Positions 1-9,223 of a stretch of 64,000 nucleotides of DNA are shown here, one piece after another (the stretch's first letter is position 1; the number at the start of each line of letters is the position of its first letter). Made by a program: the position numbers and the translations under genes. Source of the stretch: Collibacillus ludicampi (GTDB taxonomy: Bacteria; Bacillota; Bacilli; Tumebacillales; BOQE01). The DNA lies in assembly GCF_023705585.1 (NCBI RefSeq), contig NZ_BOQE01000001.1, forward strand, positions 650,501 through 714,500. The letters are read 5' to 3'. Under the pieces are notes generated by a model. The model did not search any database. It saw only the letters and a program-made list of their open reading frames with translations, and was not told the DNA's origin.

Positions 1-22
1 CCTTCACCGTATATTCGGTCAT
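1..22 (-). CDS. Start of a gene cut by the window edge
   Basis: An ATG at 22 on the minus strand overlaps the MarR stop codon (ATGA arrangement) and follows GAGGGAGAAAA, a good ribosome binding site. Only seven codons (MTEYTVK) lie in the window. The overlap suggests translational coupling to the MarR gene, so this is probably the regulated partner, commonly a transporter or detoxification enzyme. The product cannot be identified. Confidence 0.5.
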
Positions 23-465
23 TTTTCTCCCTCGCTTTTGGAGAAGTAATTCGCGACTTTTCTCAATAACTCGATAAAGATTGTCTGTTCTTCATATGTC
101 AGTTGATCAAACGGCTCAGATAGCCTTTCCATCCACAAGGCTTCGACCTGTCGAATGAGTTCGGCACCTTCTTCCGTTAAACGAACGATTTTCGCGCGAG
201 TATCGGTTACATCGGTGACACGATAGACTAAACGCTCTTTTTCGAGCCGATCAAGCATTTGCGACATCGTGCTCGGTCGAACATTTAAATGTTCTGCCAG
301 TTGCCCGATGGTGCATCGGTCACTCCGCTGTATATGTCGCAAAATGAGCCATTGTACTCGCGTCAACTGTTTTTCTCCCTGAACAAGGGATCCTCTTCTC
401 AGGTGACGATTGATGGTTTGTAAATAGACTAAAAATTGTTCGAGTGATTTTTTCTTTTCCAACAT
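19..465 (-). CDS. MarR family transcriptional regulator
   Basis: A 148-residue winged-helix protein of normal MarR length. The DNA-binding part (about residues 50-85) contains the recognition-helix region NVRPSTMSQMLDRLEKERLV followed by a wing with TDTRAK, typical of MarR proteins. The flanking N- and C-terminal helices would form the dimer interface. It is the first gene of a minus-strand unit whose next gene starts at 22 with an overlap, so it probably autoregulates and controls that gene. The inducing ligand cannot be told. The start at 465 follows GAGGAACAGG. Confidence 0.88.
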   Translation of the reverse strand: MLEKKKSLEQFLVYLQTINRHLRRGSLVQGEKQLTRVQWLILRHIQRSDRCTIGQLAEHLNVRPSTMSQMLDRLEKERLVYRVTDVTDTRAKIVRLTEEGAELIRQVEALWMERLSEPFDQLTYEEQTIFIELLRKVANYFSKSEGEK

Positions 466-653
466 CCTGTTCCTCTTTTTTATATTTATTTAGCGACACT
501 ATCTAAATTCGATTTACTATCATTATATAACGATCCTTTATAAAAAATCACCAATTATTTTAATACATTAAAGCATATATGCGACAACGCGCATTCGTGC
601 ATACCTTTCCCCTCCATGTTATATTTATTCACATGAATACGGAGGAGGCAGTC

Positions 654-1265
654 GTGAAAATGATACGCAGCTTGTACGTAGTACTAGCATGTCTATTGGT
701 CGCATTCGGTGTCATGATTCTAAATTTTTCCCATCTCGTTACAGGGGGAACAGCTGGTCTGGCTTTATCTCTCAGTTATTTGTTACATGTACCGTTTTTC
801 ATTAATTTCTTCTTGATCAATATCCCTTTCTACATGCTCTCCGTCTTACGCATGGGATGGAATTTTACCCTTTCCACGATTTTTTCGGTTACTGCTCTTT
901 CAATACTTACAGGTTTTGGAAAGTTGGTTCATCCGATTTCGATTCCTCCCTTTGTTGGCGCAATCGCAGGCGGCATCGCCATTGGGGTCGGATTAATCGT
1001 ACTCTTTTATAACCAATCGTCTCTCGGCGGTGCGAACATTCTAGCGCTCTATTTGCAACGTAAACTGGGCTGGGATCCTGGGAAGACCAATTTTGCATTT
1101 GATTTTGTGGTCGTATCGATCGGGTTTTATAGCGTGGGATTGTGGAGAGGACTCGCTTCGATCCTCAGTATTGTTGTCATCGGTATGATTATCAGCCGCT
1201 TCAAGAATCTCTTTGCGGGTGAAGCAAGAAAACGAAACCCCGATCAATTGGCCGTTAAAATATGA
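654..1265 (+). CDS. YitT family integral membrane protein
   Basis: A hydrophobic protein of about 203 residues with five to six predicted membrane segments. It has the family features: a Gly-rich stretch GGTAGLALSLS after the first helix and LGGANILAL before the fifth. YitT/YczE-type proteins are widespread in Firmicutes and their transport role is not settled. The GTG at 654 is chosen because GGAGGAGG lies five bases upstream; an in-frame ATG at 660 is also possible. An in-frame ATG at 579 is less likely because it has no ribosome binding site. Monocistronic, with a hairpin terminator directly after it. Confidence 0.82.
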   Translation: MKMIRSLYVVLACLLVAFGVMILNFSHLVTGGTAGLALSLSYLLHVPFFINFFLINIPFYMLSVLRMGWNFTLSTIFSVTALSILTGFGKLVHPISIPPFVGAIAGGIAIGVGLIVLFYNQSSLGGANILALYLQRKLGWDPGKTNFAFDFVVVSIGFYSVGLWRGLASILSIVVIGMIISRFKNLFAGEARKRNPDQLAVKI

Positions 1266-1304
1266 GAAAAAGCTGGTTGGCAAGATTTCCAACCAGCTTT
1301 TTTC
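1266..1304. terminator. Bidirectional terminator between the YitT gene and aroF
   Basis: Inverted repeat AAGCTGGTTGG / CCAACCAGCTT around an eight-base loop. T-run follows on the plus strand and an A-run precedes, so it can serve both converging genes. Confidence 0.85.
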
Positions 1305-1349
1305 GTCGGCTTATATCATTGATTAGGCTCTTATTCTTTCGGAGCATCG

Positions 1350-2384
1350 TTAATGACTCGAAACCATTGATTCAATTCCCCTGCCTAAAGCATGTGCCAA
1401 TTGTTTGAGTTCCTGCATCAGGATATGGAACTGTTCCGGATCGAGGGATTGTGCCCCATCGGAAAGCGCTTTGGACGGATCCGGATGCATCTCCATGATC
1501 AAACCGTCCGCGCCTGCTGCCAATCCCGCTTTAGCCGCCGGCGGAACATAGGCGCGCACGCCTGTCGCATGGGAAGGATCGACGATGATCGGCAGATGGC
1601 TGAGATGTTTGACAACGGGAACCGCATTGATATCCAGCGTATTCCTGGTCGCGGTTTCGAATGTGCGGATCCCGCGTTCACATAAGATGACGTTCGGGTT
1701 CCCTTCTGCCATGATATATTCAGCGGACATTAACCATTCCTCGATCGTTGCCGACAACCCGCGTTTCAGAAGGACAGGTTTTTGCGTTTTGCCGACCGCT
1801 TTTAATAAGGGGAAGTTTTGCATATTGCGTGCCCCAAGCTGAATCACGTCGACATACTCTTCAAATAATGGCAAATGTTCGATATCCATTAGCTCTGTCA
1901 CCACGGGCAAACCCGTTCGTTCTCTCGCTTCCGCAAGAATTTTCAAACCCTCTTCTTTTAATCCCTGGAACGAATAAGGGGATGTACGCGGTTTGAATGC
2001 GCCGCCGCGCAACATTTGAGCGCCAGCTGCTTTGACGATTTCAGCTGCGGTAAACAATTGATCACGGCTTTCGACCGAACAGGGACCCGCGATCACGACA
2101 AGCTGATCGCCCCCGATTTCCACATCTCCTACGCGAATCCGCGTGTCGTCCGGATGGAAATCGCGGCTTGCCAGCTTGAACGGATGTGTAACATGCACAG
2201 ATCTTTCCACGCCTGGCAGCGTTTCTACGGGAAGTTCTTTCAAGATTTTCTTGTCACCAATCATTCCGATAATCGTGCGTTCTTCCCCTTTTGAAAGATG
2301 TACGCGCACGTGATGGGACTCGAGAAACGATATGACCGCTTGAATCTGTTCCTCCGTAACGTTCGATTTCATGACCAAGATCAT
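1350..2384 (-). CDS. aroF: 3-deoxy-7-phosphoheptulonate synthase (DAHP synthase, type I-beta)
   Basis: Condenses phosphoenolpyruvate and erythrose 4-phosphate, the first step of the shikimate pathway. The 344-residue protein has an N-terminal ferredoxin-like regulatory domain of about 70 residues, then the TIM barrel with IAGPCSVES near residue 100, [17 protein letters not shown], and the late metal-binding IVDPSHATG. The N-terminal domain is the allosteric module known from Thermotoga-type enzymes; the feedback ligand (often Tyr or Phe) is inferred. The start at 2384 is chosen because GGGGAG lies eight bases upstream; a GTG three codons earlier overlaps that site. Expression is under the T-box leader upstream. 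Confidence 0.95.
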   Translation of the reverse strand: MILVMKSNVTEEQIQAVISFLESHHVRVHLSKGEERTIIGMIGDKKILKELPVETLPGVERSVHVTHPFKLASRDFHPDDTRIRVGDVEIGGDQLVVIAGPCSVESRDQLFTAAEIVKAAGAQMLRGGAFKPRTSPYSFQGLKEEGLKILAEARERTGLPVVTELMDIEHLPLFEEYVDVIQLGARNMQNFPLLKAVGKTQKPVLLKRGLSATIEEWLMSAEYIMAEGNPNVILCERGIRTFETATRNTLDINAVPVVKHLSHLPIIVDPSHATGVRAYVPPAAKAGLAAGADGLIMEMHPDPSKALSDGAQSLDPEQFHILMQELKQLAHALGRGIESMVSSH

Positions 2385-2429
2385 GGCTTCCACTCCCCTT
2401 TTATCGTGTTAGGATGTATGGTTTGGCAA

Positions 2430-2457
2430 AATGAGTGCTTGGGCGGGTGTATCGCAG
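2430..2457. repeat. Fragment of the dispersed hairpin repeat (left arm only)
   Basis: ATGAGTGCTTGGGCGGGTGT followed by ATCGC matches the left arm of the large hairpin elements near 9.0 and 23.6 kb with a single substitution. The rest of the element is absent. It lies between the T-box terminator and aroF, so it would be transcribed in the leader when the T-box reads through. Confidence 0.6.
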
Positions 2458-2461
2458 CAAT

Positions 2462-2720
2462 AAAAAAGAGTTTCACATCCTAAAGGACGAGAAACTCGCG
2501 GTACCACCTTTATTGGTTCCAGAAGAACCCACTTTCACGCATGAGACTCATGCGGCTTGATTTGATAACGGGGCAAGACTCCCGGCTGGGTCTACTGCGA
2601 TTCGACCTGCTGCTCCGAGGGGTAATTCGCATGATCGGCCGTCCTGGTTTCCACCAACCACCAGGTCTCTGTACAACGGGAGCGATCTGCTACTGATCCT
2701 CTTCATCGCTTTTATGCATA
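2462..2720 (-). promoter_or_regulatory. T-box riboswitch leader of aroF
   Basis: Read on the minus strand, the leader contains the canonical T-box core AAAGGTGGTACCGCG (2499-2513), which pairs with the uncharged tRNA acceptor end. It is followed by a terminator hairpin with arms GAGTTTC / GAAACTC and a T6 run (2462-2497). Upstream are Stem I features: a GATGAAGAGGATCAGTAG segment and a long hairpin with AAACCAGG. The probable specifier region reads GAATTACCCC; TAC (Tyr) at 2622-2624 is biologically sensible for DAHP synthase, but ATT or TTA are alternative registers. Tyrosine control is therefore an inference. Confidence 0.92.
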
Positions 2721-2872
2721 TATGCTTTTTAGTGTGAAAGATTGTTTGTATTTTATAACGATTGAAAATAAAATGCAAGCCCCCATCTCCAAATAAAGTT
2801 GGTTCCATAGGGGTATACTTGCAAAGAACGAACAAGCGGCCTGCCATGAAGAATGACAGGAGGGATCTTGTT

Positions 2873-4099
2873 TTGTCTTTTCGTGAATTGCCTTACTCGC
2901 TCCGTGTCCTTCTCGTGATCAGTGCTTTGTTTACATTGGCAACGGCCTTATCGAGTGCCTTCGTTAACGTGTACTTATGGAGGCAGAATCAAAGCCTCGT
3001 CATCCTTGCAGTCTATAACGGATTGCAGTTTCTGATGATGCCCCTGATGTTTTATCTGGGGCGCATCCTTCGTCCGAAACGCATGGAACCCTATCTTCGC
3101 TTAGGTATTTTCTTTCATGCGCTCTTCTACGCGTCTGTCTTGTTTATCGGTAACCGCTCCCTTTCTTATTTGCTCGGACTTGTTTTAGGGATCGGAGCAG
3201 GTTTCTACTGGTTTTCCTTCAATCTCTTGGTTGTGCGTATCGCACGCGGAAAATGGCGAATCGTCTTCAACAGCTTCATGGGCGTTCTCAGTTCATTGGC
3301 CAACATGGCTGCACCCTTGCTTTCAGGATTTCTTATCGCAAGGATCCATAAAGAAATCGGATACAGTTTGATTTTCGCCTCATCTCTCACATTATTCGCG
3401 ATCGCATTTTTTATCAGCGCCCGATTACGAGGTGAACTCTTTGAAGAAAGGCCTGCCCCTCTTTTTTGCAGACGCCATCCCAACTGGAATCGTGTATTGA
3501 TCGGCAGTTTCTTTCAGGGGTTACGGGAAGGAGTGTTCACTTTCCTGGCGGTGATTCTTGTCTATCTTGCGACAAAAAACGAAGTATCGCTCGGACAGTA
3601 CGCCGCTTTGACGTCGCTGATCTCTAGTTTATCGTTTTTCTTTGTGGGAAAAATCCTGAAATGGAACTGGTACAACGAATCGATGCTCATTGGTTCCTTC
3701 TTCTCAACGGGAGCGATCGCATTATTCGTACTGAATATGAACTATTCCACGATTTTGTGGTACGGTATCATGACCGCGTTATTCACTCCCCTGTTTGCCG
3801 TTCCTTTCGGTACTCGCGTCTATCAGGTGATCGATGAGGCACATCATCTGTTTGAACGGGAGTACATCGTTGAACGCGAGATCACATTAAACCTAGGACG
3901 CATTTTGAGTATCGCTAGCTTTATTGCCGCTTACACATTTTTGCGCAAGGAATGGATTCCCTTGTACCTGGTCATCATCGGGTTCATGCAAATCGTGGCC
4001 GTTTTGATATTAAGAACGGTGCGGATGAACGGTCCGAGCGGACAGGATCATTGCTTGGGGGTAGACATTCCAAAACGAAAAAAAGGGACTCTTTCATAA
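2873..4099 (+). CDS. MFS transporter, YqgE-like, substrate unknown
   Basis: A membrane protein of about 408 residues with roughly twelve hydrophobic segments and the MFS layout of two six-helix halves joined by a basic loop around ARLRGELFEERPAPLFCRRH. It resembles the poorly characterised YqgE-type MFS proteins of Bacillales. I prefer the TTG at 2873 because AGGAGGG sits eight bases upstream; the ATG at 2846 has no visible ribosome binding site. It lies divergent to the aroF T-box leader and upstream of thiC, but a terminator and riboswitch separate it from thiC, so no functional link is implied. Confidence 0.78.
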   Translation: MSFRELPYSLRVLLVISALFTLATALSSAFVNVYLWRQNQSLVILAVYNGLQFLMMPLMFYLGRILRPKRMEPYLRLGIFFHALFYASVLFIGNRSLSYLLGLVLGIGAGFYWFSFNLLVVRIARGKWRIVFNSFMGVLSSLANMAAPLLSGFLIARIHKEIGYSLIFASSLTLFAIAFFISARLRGELFEERPAPLFCRRHPNWNRVLIGSFFQGLREGVFTFLAVILVYLATKNEVSLGQYAALTSLISSLSFFFVGKILKWNWYNESMLIGSFFSTGAIALFVLNMNYSTILWYGIMTALFTPLFAVPFGTRVYQVIDEAHHLFEREYIVEREITLNLGRILSIASFIAAYTFLRKEWIPLYLVIIGFMQIVAVLILRTVRMNGPSGQDHCLGVDIPKRKKGTLS

Positions 4100-4132
4100 A
4101 AATACTTTCATCGAGTCGTACGTTAAAACTAG

Positions 4133-4162
4133 TTGCGTTTTTTCGCTGTAACGTGATATGGT
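4133..4162 (+). promoter_or_regulatory. Candidate sigma-A promoter of thiC
   Basis: TTGCGT at 4133 and TATGGT at 4157 are separated by 18 bases and lie about 20 bases before the TPP riboswitch begins. The -10 matches the consensus TATAAT in four of six positions. Confidence 0.4.
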
Positions 4163-4179
4163 AGTAGTGGCAACTGAAT

Positions 4180-4275
4180 CATAGCGGGAGCTTGGAAGAG
4201 CCAGGCTGAGAGGGTAGCCGCATCTGCTACCGACCGTTGAACCTGAACTGGGTAATGCCAGCGGAGGGATTGCTT
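4180..4275 (+). promoter_or_regulatory. TPP riboswitch (THI element) controlling thiC
   Basis: The conserved TPP aptamer blocks are present: GGCTGAGAGGG at about 4204, TTGAACCTGAACTGGGTAAT at 4238-4257 and CCAGCGGAGGGA at 4258-4269. When TPP binds, the downstream terminator hairpin should form. The arrangement before thiC is the classic one. Confidence 0.97.
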
Positions 4276-4294
4276 ATACACCCATCGTGTATCC

Positions 4295-4329
4295 AAGACC
4301 GCATATTACCCTTTATGCGGTCTTTTTTG
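4295..4329 (+). terminator. Expression-platform terminator of the TPP riboswitch
   Basis: AAGACCGCAT / ATGCGGTCTT with a T6 run, 20 bases after the aptamer and about 90 bases before the thiC start. Confidence 0.88.
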
Positions 4330-4330
4330 A

Positions 4331-6199
<1,869 letters not shown>

Positions 6200-6205
6200 T
6201 AAGGA

Positions 6206-6238
6206 AACCCGGGGACGACTTCCTCCCCGGGTTTATAT
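6206..6238. terminator. Terminator of thiC and of the convergent AAA+ gene
   Basis: AAACCCGGGG / CCCCGGGTTT hairpin with a ten-base loop, immediately after the thiC stop and just before the end of the converging gene. Confidence 0.82.
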
Positions 6239-6240
6239 GT

Positions 6241-8892
6241 TTAATCATCCTCAAACGTAACATCTTCCTCTGTGATCATGATCAGCGATTCTTTGTCTAC
6301 CTCTTGCATCCCGTTGATTCGCGTCGACAGATTCATTTTGGCACGTTCGAATACCCGCTCTGCAAGTCTCCCGTTCCCGAAACTTTCATCCGCCTCCGAA
6401 CACTTGTGAATAAAATATTCCCACAATTTTTCCTCGGCCGCGTTCGTCAAACGATAATCAGACATGTGCGCTTTCCGCTTTACAATTTCAACGAGTTCAC
6501 TGGCTGAAAAATCGGGAAACTGGAGAGTAAAACGGATCCTGCTTTTCAAACCCGGATTGACCTTCAGCAATTCTTCCATTTCATCGGTGTATCCGGCAAA
6601 AATGACTGTGAATAGACCTTTTTTCTCTTCCATTTCTTTGATGAGCGTCGCCAGCGCTTCGGCACCAAAATCCTCTCGGTTACGCGCGAGGGCATACGCT
6701 TCATCGATAAAAAGGATCCCCCCTAACGCTTCCTTCACCTTCTCAGCGGTTTTTAACGCAGTTTGCCCCATGTATCCAGCAACCAGATCTTTGCGCGTCG
6801 CTTCGACGAAATGCCCTCGAGGCAAGATGTTCATGACCCGCAGGATCCTTCCAAGTAAACGGGCCACCGTTGTCTTTCCGGTTCCCGGATTTCCTGTGAA
6901 GGCCATATGAAAGGTGAGCGGTTCATCTTCCAATCCATGTTCCAGGCGCTTTTTTTCCAAAGCAATAACATCGATGACCTGTTTCACCCAACGCTTGACT
7001 TCGTCCAATCCCACGAGTCGTTCCAATTCATCCAATACACTTTCCAATGTCTCACCCTTGGCATCGCCTTCTTCCACAAAGTCTTCTGCCGTCAACGTTG
7101 TCCATGTGTCTTTCGACTTCCCTAGTTCCTTGGCGCGAACGGCATGGCGGATCTTCGCTTTTTCCATGCAATTCCGCACGGTTCGCGCATTGCCAAACGT
7201 TTCATCCAGCTTATGACGAAGCACTTGTTTCAACAACGCGTCTTTGGCGTCATCACTCAAGACATATTGATCGTTCTCCGCGAGAAACTCGGCAATCTGG
7301 ATCAATTCTTCATTTGTATAATCCGGAAACTCGAGATGAAACGGAATACGTTCGCGGAGTCCGGGGTTGTACGACAGAAACTCGAACATTTCCCTCTTAT
7401 AGCCCGCCAAGATCACGATCATTTGATCACGATAATCCTCCATCAGCTTGACCAACCCGTTAATGGCAGTGAGACCGAAATCTTTGCCCGAATCTTTTTT
7501 GTAGAGGGCATACGCTTCATCAATGAAGAGAATTCCTCCCATGGCACGTTTCACGTATTTGAGCAGATTGGCTTCCGTATGTCCCATATAAGCGCCTACA
7601 AGAACTTGCCGATCTACCTCTACCACGTGTCCTTTGGCAAGTACATTCAGTTCCTTAAAGATATTCCCAAGCATGCGCGCCACCATGGTTTTCCCTGTTC
7701 CGGGATTCCCAAGAAAGCACATGTGCAATGTAGGGAGTTTCATTGGAATTCCAAGGATGCCCATGCGTTCCTTTTCAAAAATGGCAAAATCGGCAATCTC
7801 TCGAATTTGCTTTTTTATAAGCGAAAGGCCAGGGAGTTTCTCCAGCAAAGCCAAGGTTGTCTCTTTCTCATTCGCTGATATTTGTTTTTCTATCGGTTCG
7901 CTCTTCTCTAACATAAGCTTCCATGGTTCGTCGGAGTCGGACAGTTCGTCGATACGAAGGTCATGGAGATTCTCTTCCGGATCTCCTGACAATGAATCTT
8001 CCGAATCGATGGGATAAGAGGGGCGGTTTTCTTTCTTCTCTTTGACAGGTAGGAGAGAAGCGTTCGACCATAATAGATGATCCCTCTGACCGGGCTTTAT
8101 CCCAGCATCTCCTTTCGAGATATAGAGAGTCGTTGCGGGAAGGGGTTTCAACAAAATCTCCCTTCCCATACCTAGGGAAACTGACTTTCCTTGCCATTGC
8201 AAACTTGAATGAACGGCCAAATAGACATGACGATTCTCGGTAAACACCACATCGACCACGGCTTCCCCGGGCAGTTGGGAAAGACGCTGATACAACGCTT
8301 CATACGGCCACAGGTAGACACCAGTTCTACGAGAGTCCGTAGGATATTCAACATGATGAATGCGGACTCTGCCGTCACTGACATGAACCTTGACTGTCGT
8401 ATCCGGGTAAACTTTTAATGTATCCAGCAAAGGGGCGAGAGCGGGAATCGTGAATCGGACGACACGATCGGGATCGTAATGGCGCTTGTAAAAAGAGATC
8501 GTATAGTCTTTTTCACAATCCGGCGCATGGATGATATGATTGGGTATGAGGAAATGTTTTTTCCCATGGGTAAAAGACAGAGTTGTGCTGCGAAAGCCCA
8601 ATGTGATCTTTCCGCATACCGTGTGAAAAAGTTCGATCATGTTTTTGAGTTTATGGACGAAGACACGACAATACAAGGCGGAAACGGCGGGAGATTCCCT
8701 GTCTCTCCGTTCGATCGGGATCGTTGCCCGATACACACTGTCCGAATCTTCATCAATGACCGTTAATGTCTCCTTCGTGAGATCGAGACGTAAAAAAATC
8801 GTTGTTTCATAAACCGGTTCTTTCACGTTCATGATTTCTTGCAAAGCGGACAACCAATGTTTTGCATCCACTGTGACTTTTACCGCTTGCAT
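6241..8892 (-). CDS. Double AAA+ ATPase (CbbX/SpoVK type) with a clamp-like N-terminal region
   Basis: An 883-residue protein with two CbbX/SpoVK-class AAA+ modules. Walker A GNPGTGKT occurs near residues 395 and 667, each followed by Walker B GGILFIDEAYAL near 450 and 725 and a sensor-1-like VIFAGY / VILAGY. About 290 N-terminal residues have no AAA+ character. They alternate beta-strand-like stretches in a pattern resembling DNA polymerase III beta-clamp domains (for example LTVIDEDSDSVYRATIPI, then KITLGFRSTTLSF). That resemblance is my inference. Bacillus SpoVK has one AAA+ domain, so the double arrangement is distinct. The ATG at 8892 follows AAGGGAAGG; longer reading into 9123 passes through a hairpin repeat and is rejected. 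Function unknown; such ATPases often remodel protein complexes. Confidence 0.82.
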   Translation of the reverse strand: MQAVKVTVDAKHWLSALQEIMNVKEPVYETTIFLRLDLTKETLTVIDEDSDSVYRATIPIERRDRESPAVSALYCRVFVHKLKNMIELFHTVCGKITLGFRSTTLSFTHGKKHFLIPNHIIHAPDCEKDYTISFYKRHYDPDRVVRFTIPALAPLLDTLKVYPDTTVKVHVSDGRVRIHHVEYPTDSRRTGVYLWPYEALYQRLSQLPGEAVVDVVFTENRHVYLAVHSSLQWQGKSVSLGMGREILLKPLPATTLYISKGDAGIKPGQRDHLLWSNASLLPVKEKKENRPSYPIDSEDSLSGDPEENLHDLRIDELSDSDEPWKLMLEKSEPIEKQISANEKETTLALLEKLPGLSLIKKQIREIADFAIFEKERMGILGIPMKLPTLHMCFLGNPGTGKTMVARMLGNIFKELNVLAKGHVVEVDRQVLVGAYMGHTEANLLKYVKRAMGGILFIDEAYALYKKDSGKDFGLTAINGLVKLMEDYRDQMIVILAGYKREMFEFLSYNPGLRERIPFHLEFPDYTNEELIQIAEFLAENDQYVLSDDAKDALLKQVLRHKLDETFGNARTVRNCMEKAKIRHAVRAKELGKSKDTWTTLTAEDFVEEGDAKGETLESVLDELERLVGLDEVKRWVKQVIDVIALEKKRLEHGLEDEPLTFHMAFTGNPGTGKTTVARLLGRILRVMNILPRGHFVEATRKDLVAGYMGQTALKTAEKVKEALGGILFIDEAYALARNREDFGAEALATLIKEMEEKKGLFTVIFAGYTDEMEELLKVNPGLKSRIRFTLQFPDFSASELVEIVKRKAHMSDYRLTNAAEEKLWEYFIHKCSEADESFGNGRLAERVFERAKMNLSTRINGMQEVDKESLIMITEEDVTFEDD

Positions 8893-8970
8893 AAAATCCT
8901 TCCCTTCGACAATCTTCCAACCTCTCTCCTTATACCATATGCAAAAATGGAGACCCGTGCCCAAAAAGAA

Positions 8971-8995
8971 ATCCGTCTTCATCACTCGTGAAGAC
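8971..8995. other. Short hairpin upstream of the AAA+ gene
   Basis: CCGTCTTCA / TGAAGACGG with a seven-base loop, immediately before the large hairpin repeat. It lies in the 5' leader region of the AAA+ gene on the minus strand, so it may be a terminator or part of the repeat insertion. Confidence 0.5.
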
Positions 8996-9223
8996 GGAAG
9001 AGTGCTTGGGTGGATGTATCGCTTTGCGCTTGGGTTCGGAGAAGGTCGTCCCGCCCGGATTCTATACAGAGGTTGCGGAACGACCTTCAACTCACCTCTG
9101 CGCTGCAAAGCGATACAATCCACCCAAAAGTCACTCTGTTGCTTATGGCAGCTTCAAATCTCTCTTCCTGCACAAGATACTTTTCATCCTCTGATGGCGC
9201 CGCCCATGCGGCATGGAGGGCTA
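8996..9223. repeat. Dispersed nested-hairpin element, copy A (family II)
   Basis: The left arm GAGTGCTTGGGTGG with TATCGCTTTGCGC pairs with the right arm GCGCTGCAAAGCGATAC with CCACCC and CACT. The inner stem is GAAGGTCGT / ACGACCTTC. After the hairpin comes the shared 3' module TTTTCATCCTCTGATGGCGC through GCGGCATGGAGGGCTA. The same architecture occurs at 23.4-23.8 kb and 57.7-58.1 kb. The element end coincides with the TAG stop codon of the thioredoxin-domain gene on the minus strand, so insertion or retention right at a gene end seems tolerated. Confidence 0.85.

Noticed and set aside
8893-9123. N-terminal extension of the AAA+ gene to a start at 9123
   Set aside because: The extra 77 codons run through hairpin repeat copy A, and the same peptide (GELKVVPQPL-like) appears in the repeat at 23.6 kb. 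A better start with AAGGGAAGG is at 8892.
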